Origin: Isoetes taiwanensis | Taxonomy: Eukaryota > Streptophyta > Lycopodiopsida > Isoetales > Isoetaceae | Direction: 5' to 3' | Assembly (NCBI GenBank): GCA_021234155.1 | Contig: JAJEKV010000008.1 | Coordinates: forward strand, 12,480,962 to 12,544,961 | DNA length: 64,000 bases | Shown here: positions 57,351 through 64,000 of the stretch, one piece after another | How positions within the stretch are numbered: the stretch's first letter is position 1 | Layout: the number at the start of each line of letters is the position of its first letter | Program-made: the position numbers and the translations under genes | Notes under the pieces: model-generated | What the model was told of the DNA's origin: nothing | Database searches by the model: none | What the model saw: only the letters and a program-made list of their open reading frames with translations

Positions 57351-59340
57351 GTAAGGTTTTTAATATGGAATATTAAAAACCACTTTCCTTGGCTATGAGA
57401 TTTATTAGTGCATCTAATATGAAAACTCAAAGATTTCGCACTTCCGGCTTAAAAGTCTATAAGGTCTCACGACAGCAACTGCATTTAGCGCTTGTTATCT
57501 GATCCTGAATCAAGGCTCCATCTTCAACAAAAAAAAACCAATATCATGGATTACACATTTTCTTTTTATTAATCCAACTTCTTCTATCTTTATGTAAGGT
57601 TAAACGACAATTTGTTTACAAAACATACAGAAAAAGGGACGACAAACTAATGGAAATGCAGGGTTGGGGCGGGGATGGAGTTTTTTCTTTGATTGACATG
57701 ATTGTCTTGTGGAGTTTGTGCGTTTTGTGGAAGGGCAGGGGATGAAGAACAATAAATGCCAACCAAAACATTAAGAATGGTAAAGATAAAATCTGCACGC
57801 CATCTACAAAAAAGAAAGCAAATTCGACACGTGAACGGATCAAAGAAGATAACATATGAAAAAGCTTAATGATTTGCATCCACAAAAGACTGTTTTGGAT
57901 GAATTCTATTATTCTAGGTAAATACAACATTAAAACAAAATTGCAAAGACTAAATTCTTATGCAGGGAGGGTACTTAATTACCAAGACCCATCAGAGGTT
58001 CCAAATTCTTGGTGGCTTCGGCCGACTATAATAGCAGTTGCTCGTAGTTTATCTGCCTTCATCGAAAAACCTTCTTCCTCATACAGGGCAGCCTGCTCCA
58101 ATAGCCAGCACAGATGTCGAAGAGGGGGTAAAGCTAATCCGCAAGCACTCCACCGCCCTCCAAAAACTGTTTGTCAAATCTTCAGAAGCTGAAACAGGCT
58201 GGTGCTGGGGCTGAGCAGTTCAGGCCATGGCCATGTTCGACGGAGTTCGTGCTGCTATTTTGAAATGGGGACGGGCATATTGTTTCCAAGCCCGAAGTGC
58301 AATTACACGTGGCTAAACATAGGACACACGTGGTGTACACGTGTATAGGATGGAATTGCATGAAATGATGCACCTCGAATTAGGCAACCCTACTAATAAG
58401 ACAACAATAACCAACAAATAGATCTCCTTTGTAGCTTTTTGGAGCTGCCCACAATGAATCGGCAGTTCTAGTGCCCAAATCGACACTCTCAAGCCAATTT
58501 CGATCAGTTTCAAGCCTAAATCTACTCTTTCCAAGTAGATTAGAACTAACCCAATAAATCTAATCAATTTCGGCCAGCTTCTTGGATTCTGTAATTTCAT
58601 CCCTTGATTCATCTTATATAGTTATTAGCTTCTCCGATTTCGTTGGTTTGTTTAGTCTTAGTTGATGCAGTCCAGGCTTGATGCAATCTTCCAAGCTCTT
58701 GCCTCTTCAATGCTCTGCTCCTTCTCTGCTTTCATGCTCTACAAAAGCTTTTCCTCCGTGGCAATGGGGCCACAACGCCTCAAGGTATGTTGGAAGGAAA
58801 AACGAGCCCAGTGGCTCGCCAGATTGAATGTGCAGAAGCACAGGTGCAAACAGAAGCAGACTGCCATAGCTTGAGGCGATACCTAAATGCTTGCTTCCTC
58901 AGCAAGCTCTGGGATGCCAACACTCTTGAACACGTCAAGACAACACATTATCTACGTACCATCTACCTATGAAAAGGCGTGGGCTCGTTGCCTACCCACC
59001 GTCTTCGAATTGAGATAAGCAGATGAATCGGGAAGCCATGCTAGGACATGCTTTGTTGTTGGTGTTGCCAAATGGGAGTAGTTGAGGATGAATGCCATAC
59101 CCTCCAAAGCTGCCCAACGTATATGATCAAATTTGTGCATTCGGATGTTGGGATCATATCTGAAGGAGGTCATGGATGTGCATGATCAGCTTTGTCCTCG
59201 GGCGCTTGCCTGACTTGTATATATTTCATGATATGTATATTTGTACTATTTGACAGCACTCTTATTGCTGCCACAGCTTTTCCCTCGAAAACCCTTGGAT
59301 GGGGGTTTTTAACTTTCGAGGCGATGTCGTCTGCTGCGAC
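57351..59340. other. no gene recognised
   Basis: Short ORFs. The minus strand near 58190-57990 has two protein-like frames (for example LEQAALYEEEGFSMKADKLR), but no family fits. Confidence 0.35.
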
Positions 59341-59350
59341 GAAAAATCCA

Positions 59351-59456
59351 TTCTATTCTATTCTATTCTATAAAATCCATTCTATTCTATTCTATTCTAT
59401 TCTATTCTATTCTATTCTATTCTATTCTATTCTATTCTATTCTATTCTATTCTATA
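59351..59456 (+). repeat. (TTCTA)n microsatellite
   Basis: About 20 copies of TTCTA, with one short AAAATCCA interruption near 59371-59379. Confidence 0.97.
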
Positions 59457-59721
59457 AATCAAAAGAGGCAAAACCCTTGTTTATATGCTCTTCACGCTGC
59501 ATGCATGTCAAGCATGTGTACACACATACATAAGTACGCATACTAGATTTCATACTAGGCCGAGTCAACTTGGCCCAGGGTTATGCGGTAGAGGGCGGAT
59601 ATTTCACATATAAGGCCAAGGCCTTATGTGCCAAATATCTGACTGAGGATGTACGACCAAGGCCACGCATTTTTGGTTATTAGCTAAGGTAAAGATCGGT
59701 AACCACCTTATCGGGCTTATA

Positions 59722-59800
59722 TGGGTGGGATAGTAATGATAACTAGTTATCAGTACCTATGGGTGGGATAGTAATGATAACTAGTTACCAGTACCTTATC
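59722..59800 (+). repeat. tandem duplication of about 38 bp
   Basis: TATGGGTGGGATAGTAATGA, TAACTAGTTA and (T/C)CAGTACC twice in a row, followed by further AGTAC(C)TTATCAGTACTCTACCAGTACT steps. Confidence 0.85.
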
Positions 59801-59894
59801 AGTACTCTACCAGTACTGTAACTAGTTTTCAGCTTGCGCCAATATAGTGATAACCAAAAAATAAGGACTCTACAAGAGTCCAAGAGTCTGATAA

Positions 59895-60119
59895 GGAAAG
59901 TAAGTCCATAAATTATGTTACATGCAATAGTATTGTAATAAGCCATATGCCTTTCCAACTCGTTTTGGAAGTAAGTCCATAAATTATGTTACATGCAATA
60001 GTATTGTAATAAGCCATATGCCGTTCCAACCCGTTTTGGAAGTAAGTCCATAAATTATGTTACATGCAATAGTATGCAATAGTATTGTAATAAGCCATAT
60101 GCCTTACCAACTCGTTTTG
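59895..60119 (+). repeat. tandem repeat, three units of 71-80 bp
   Basis: The unit starts GGAAGTAAGTCCATAAATTA, continues TGTTACATGCAATAGTATTG and ends CCAACTCGTTTT. Starts are at about 59895, 59967 and 60038. The third unit has an internal duplication of ATGCAATAGT. Nearly identical copies imply recent expansion. Confidence 0.92.
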
Positions 60120-60706
60120 TCACCCAAGAAAATGATTCTAAACACTCATATGCTTCATGTTCACATTGTCTTACATTATTAGTCCCAAATTTAGCAAATA
60201 CGTAGTGGATTGGCACCTTATCGGATTGTTACCCTGAAGGTGGTGATAGTCTTAGTTGTTGTTTCAAAGATTTTGAATTTGTAGTTAGGTGCTAGGTGGT
60301 GCATTAAAGAGTCTTGCTAAATGTAGCTTACATCGAATTTGCCTTAGATAACACTGTCGCTGTACTTATTTTTTAGTTAGACTCTTCTTCTTCTTCGAGA
60401 CTTCTTTTTTACTTAAGCCTTATGCTGATTATAAAGTGGATAGGGGCAAAAAGAGACAAAATGGCATCAATCATTCCAGTATACATCAATCAAAATAATG
60501 TACAAATTTCAAGAATACGGGTTAATGCTCACGTAATGATTTAATGCTCATTGTAAGCAAACATCCCAAGGTTTCCTAGGATAATAAGCTAAACTGCACA
60601 TGTTTCTTCAAAATTTGGTAATTCAACTCATCTTCTTTGTCTATAAGCCGTTTACAATGTCCTAGACTTTGCGTCATCCTTCACAAAACTTTGACTCAAC
60701 TCTTCA
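60120..60706. other. no gene recognised
   Basis: Probable 3' flank of the HKT gene; no poly-A stretch that would mark a recent retrocopy. Confidence 0.4.
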
Positions 60707-62358
60707 TTAGAATATCCAAGCTTGTTTTTGATCCAGTTTCTTGCAAAAGCTAGCATAAGATTCCTCAACAATTTTGTTAGGCATCATCACTGCTGCATCT
60801 GTATTGTCTGGTAAATCTCTTTGTTTGCCAAGAATCATCACCACAATAATAACAAGCTTTCCTGCAACCCCAAGCATCCCAGAGAGGCTAAAAGGCACAT
60901 CTCGACATGAAGAACCTTGACTATTCAAGCTGCAACTATATCCAATTGATAAGCCCACATTGGCATATGCACTGATAACTTCAAATACTAAGTTGAATAT
61001 AGAAATTGAGTGGATCATGTTCAATTCGGTTTCCTTCAATAATGGATAGCAAGAGAACAGCTACAAAGACCACAACAGAATCACGAGCCAAAAGCTTTCT
61101 ACATTGCTGTGAGTAAACAATTTGTTCTTCAGGGGTTACCTTAGTGTTTTGCCTAGACAAATAGACTGGATAAGCTGAAATGTGCATCATGCCAACATAT
61201 AGCAGCAGCAGGGCTGGTGCAAGTTTTGAATGACCACTGCATTTGCACCTGCATGGCGTGTGTTTATGGACTGAAAGTATGCTACTACAATCTTCTGAAT
61301 TGGATTTAGAGTATCAACTACCACAGATTTCCATTCTAAACTCATGAATGAGATCATTTCTATGGCATTGAGAACCATGACCACTGTAAAAGCCACACGG
61401 TCTGTTTTCTAGGGAAAAGATGTGTGAAGCATTTTCTAGAATGCTGTAATAAATATTCGTACGCCAACTTGTCCTTTTCTCCTGAATACCTGTGGAGCAA
61501 GACTATTATCCCCTAAGGCATGTTGGGTACATAGTATTTCCAAGCAAGATTAATCCTCCTAGCCAGATGAGCAGGCAAATTGATTTTGTAAATGGGATAA
61601 AACTTTCATCTATCAGATTGAATCCGGCACCCGCAAATAGAGACCGTAGTAAATAGTCCAAATAAGAAAGGATTTGCTTTGTGATCCTCAAGAACTCTAA
61701 GATCATGAGGTGAAGAGGCAAAGCAAAGCTCAACTACAAACAAACCAGCTGCATGTAGCATGACGAGGTAAAGAAGAACAACTAGTTCCAAAAGAAACAA
61801 AGCTCTGTATTCCAAGAATAGGGTTTCTAGACCTGTATCAAGAATGTCATGAGAATTATCACTTGTTATTACAACTACCTCCAATTGTTGCAACTCATTC
61901 TCACTATCTGAGCTGCTGTTTCTAATCATGGCAAAAACGCGCTCATTTTTCACATCAATGCCAAATTTTTTGGCCTGGCAGTACAATTGATGGCGCCTAA
62001 TGGTTAGAAGAAAGAAAGATGTGAAAACTCTGCTGCCCATTGTGATGCATACCATCAACAAAATTGATCCTAATATATGAAAATTATGTGTGGATATGGT
62101 GAGAAGACCGGTTCCAGTTGTGGAAGATACAATCGTGAAAAGGCAATCAAGAAAACTCACTGGTTGAGAAGAATTCCAAAGAATCGCCCAGAAAATAAAT
62201 GTTCCGACCATATCCAAAAGCAAGAAATAGCTAAGATGAAAGAAGCAGAATGTTAAACGAAAATGCCGCTGCAAAAAGCGTTCCATCGGATGCCGGACGT
62301 CGTGTGTGACCATGATTAGGGTTAGAAAATGGAGTCCCGCTCTAAATCTTGAAACCAT
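60707..62358 (-). CDS. HKT/Trk-type cation transporter, intronless, with frame breaks
   Basis: Membrane transporter of the HKT family (Na+/K+ uptake at the plasma membrane in characterised members). Minus-strand blocks in order: pore loop A FTIVSSTTGTGLLTIST (about 62145-62095; Gly at the filter position, the K+-permeable type), FTTVS then FAGAGFN (loop B, about 61655-61605), ILLGNTMYPTCLRG, AYEYLLQHSRKCFTHLFP, FQSINTRHAGANAV (loop C, about 61270-61230), YVGMMHISAYPVYLS, DPLNF, FEVISAYANVGLSIGYSC (loop D, about 60985-60930), and the C-terminal VIIVVMILGKQRDLPDN. About 550 codons, normal for HKT. At least five single-step frame breaks: near 61630, 61500, 61405 (A-run), 61215 (C-run) and 61000. 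No intron interrupts it, including where the relic at 17.0 kb shows a likely 3' splice site. Retrocopy, natural intron loss, pseudogene or assembly error remain possible. Confidence 0.8.
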
Positions 62359-62724
62359 CTTCTAGGCATCGCAAAAAGGTGGTTGCCCTTTTCAAAAGGA
62401 TCAACGGCCGTCGTGGAGATGGACGGTCGGATGCGAATATTATATTTATCTATATTAACTATGCGTCGGATGTATCTATCGACGTGAATATCTATCTATC
62501 TAGCTATAAATATGGAATTTGTAATTTTTTTTTGAAATTATCATACTTTTTTTTAACGCTTTGGCTATTTTTCTGGCTGCATATGTGAGATCTTAACACT
62601 CGCCACCATCTTGCTCTAAAATCTCTTCTTCTTCTTCTTTTAAATCTTTGGAAGGAGTAATTCTAGGCAGCTTAAAATTTTCTGAAATTTTCAGCTGACC
62701 TCATGAGCGGCAAAACTGCGAGTG

Positions 62725-62905
62725 GCGCCGCTAGGTCTGTTGAAAATTTCGAACGAAATTTTATGGTGCCTGTTGAAAATTTCGAACGAAATTTTATGGT
62801 GCCTAAAATTTTGTTAAAGGTGATTGGAGCGGCTGCTAGATGCATTGAAAATTTCGAACGAAATTTTATGGTGCGTAAAATTTTCCAACGAAATTTTAGC
62901 CACCT
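62725..62905. repeat. repeated palindrome, arm AAAATTTCG
   Basis: AAAATTTCG-AA-CGAAATTTT occurs three times (about 62742, 62778, 62848), the first two in adjoining 36-base units ending TATGGTGCC, plus a partial copy near 62877. The arms are complementary with a two-base centre. It gives a repetitive ORF (NFERNFMV units) that I do not regard as a gene. It lies about 370 bases upstream of the HKT start. Confidence 0.85.
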
Positions 62906-63299
62906 TCAGAATTTGAGATGATCTTCATCTTTGTAGCAATTTTTGGCTTTTACTTCTGCGTTCTAAAGTCCGTCACTAATTTTTCCTTTAGATTCAAGCC
63001 TTGTCTATTCAGCCAGATGCACAAAAACTAGTCTAGCTATGGCTATGCCCAGTTCTGCGTATGCCCTTATGTTTGGTTCTTCTGGAGTCTCCTTATGCTC
63101 GATGTGATGGTTGGATTGGGACTCGACAGAGCACCCATAAAGCATCTAGTAATCCTTCGAAAGGTTTTCGCATTGAAATGGCATTGAAATTTCCAACATT
63201 GAACGGGTCAGACAGATCCAAATTTCTAGGTCCCTTCTCAGAGCATAGCAGGATTGTCTTCAATGCCAACATAAGCTAGTTTCTGACCCATTCCAACCA

Positions 63300-64000
63300 T
63301 GAGACCAATATGTTTTGGAAGAGTACAATGCAAACTTGCAGCAGTATATGGTAAAAAAAACCTTCGAATCATAAATAAGCAAGCAAGGAAGTGGGGTTGC
63401 TGTCCCGGCATGTTGGCAAAAAACTTTGTTCTCATTATGTTTGAAAGTAGTGATGCAGTGGACTCTTTGGTATCAAGAGGGATTGATCCACTTGGTGAGG
63501 AATATATATAATATACCAGTATTACTCTCCTGGCTTTACACCAGATACAGTTCGTGCATTAAAGATGCCTTGTTGGTTCTCGTTACCTAATCTTCCTCGT
63601 GATCTAAAGGCTCATCAATTTCTAGTTGCAATTGCAACGGGACTTGGGGTTCATATCTCATACTCCATCATGAATGGACCAAGGATTTGTGTTTCTATGC
63701 TTGTGGACTCGCCTTTACCAGATTGTGTAGTTGTGAAGAGCGGGCCTTGGTATAAGAAGTTGGATCTTAAGCTTCTGAATGGTCCAGAATTAGCCCGTTT
63801 GTTTTCTGATAAGGAGGCTTTTGCTAGCTTTCGTCGAGGTACTCGTGCATCTCAGGCATCTGTTCAACATTCTTCTCAGGTTCAAGCTCCTATTGTTATT
63901 TCTTCATCTATTCATGTGCCTTGCATTCCTCGTCTATGGAAGATGCTCTACACACAGTTCCAATGGTGTCGTCCTTAGCACCGTCAGCTGCAGCTATAGT
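63300..64000 (+). mobile_element. LINE ORF1, DUF4283-like domain, continues past the window
   Basis: Across two frames: ARKWGCCPGMLAKNFVLIMF, ESSDAVDSLVSRG, then YYSPGFTPDTVRALKMPCWF, SLPNLPRDLKAHQFLVAIAT, GLGVHISYS and RICVSMLVDSPLPDCVVV. This order (basic helix, FVLIMF strand, W-F-LP-LP block, then G-x-H) is that of the nucleic-acid-binding DUF4283 region at the start of plant L1 ORF1. Frame change near 63510. Endonuclease and RT would lie beyond 64000. Confidence 0.75.

Noticed and set aside
57990-58190. Minus-strand exon with LEQAALYEEEGFSMKADKLR
   Set aside because: It looks protein-like, but a second frame over the same bases looks equally so, borders are unclear and no family fits.
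59192-59533. 113-codon ORF ending in repeated Phe-Tyr-Ser-Ile-Leu
   Set aside because: The second half is the translated (TTCTA)n microsatellite and the first half shows no family motif.
62703-62921. ORF with NFERNFMV repeats as a real repetitive protein
   Set aside because: The peptide repeat is explained by the underlying palindromic DNA repeat, and no start context or homologue supports it.

Overview
The window looks like nuclear DNA of a land plant with a large, repeat-rich genome. Evidence: GT-AG spliced genes, a plant A20/AN1 stress-associated protein, an HKT-type cation transporter, receptor-kinase remains, plant L1-type LINEs and tRNA-derived SINE-like pieces. A Penelope-like reverse transcriptase and an apparently intronless, glycine-filter HKT make a fern, lycophyte or bryophyte more likely than a flowering plant. 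That placement is inference.

Layout. 1-8.6 kb: L1 LINE 3' end, Penelope-like RT, MITE. 8.6-12.4 kb: TTCTAGAA-type satellite, tRNA-like SINE head, other tandem repeats. 12.8-13.3 kb: A20/AN1 gene. 13.3-22.6 kb: mostly anonymous, with an HKT last-exon fragment and tandem repeats. 22.7-24.3 kb: L1 RT on the minus strand. 25.1-30.1 kb: multidomain gene, copy 1 (minus). 30.6-36.3 kb: two DUF7869-like transposon-type genes, tail to tail. 37.0-44.1 kb: a 123-codon ORF and the decayed copy 2 of the multidomain gene (plus). 45.5-48.5 kb: candidate exons of an unrecognised minus-strand gene. 48.9-49.9 kb: LINE endonuclease. 52.5-53.9 kb: dead receptor-like kinase. 54.8-60.1 kb: repeats. 60.7-62.4 kb: HKT (minus). 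63.3-64.0 kb: LINE ORF1 (DUF4283-like).

The most interesting content is the multidomain gene pair. Both copies encode, in order, a ParB/sulfiredoxin-like domain (GGQHS or DGQHS), a helical region, a degenerate DNA-methyltransferase-like domain and an FCP1/NIF-type HAD domain whose second catalytic Asp is Asn. Introns 2 and 3 are at matching sites in matching phase, and intron 1 interrupts after a short first exon in phase 1 in both. Intron 2, directly after the ParB-like exon, carries a tandem array of CpG-rich palindromes in each copy, but the palindrome sequence is different: arm TTTCTCGACTCG in copy 1, arm AAATCGCGCC in copy 2. Each family is confined to its own locus and also lies in that locus's flanks or other introns. 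A ParB-like, methylase-like protein whose gene carries copy-specific palindromes recalls ParB/parS or modification-site systems. That link is a hypothesis.

Many otherwise readable genes (A20/AN1, HKT, copy 1) are broken by single-base shifts, most of them in homopolymers. Assembly error should be excluded before they are called pseudogenes.
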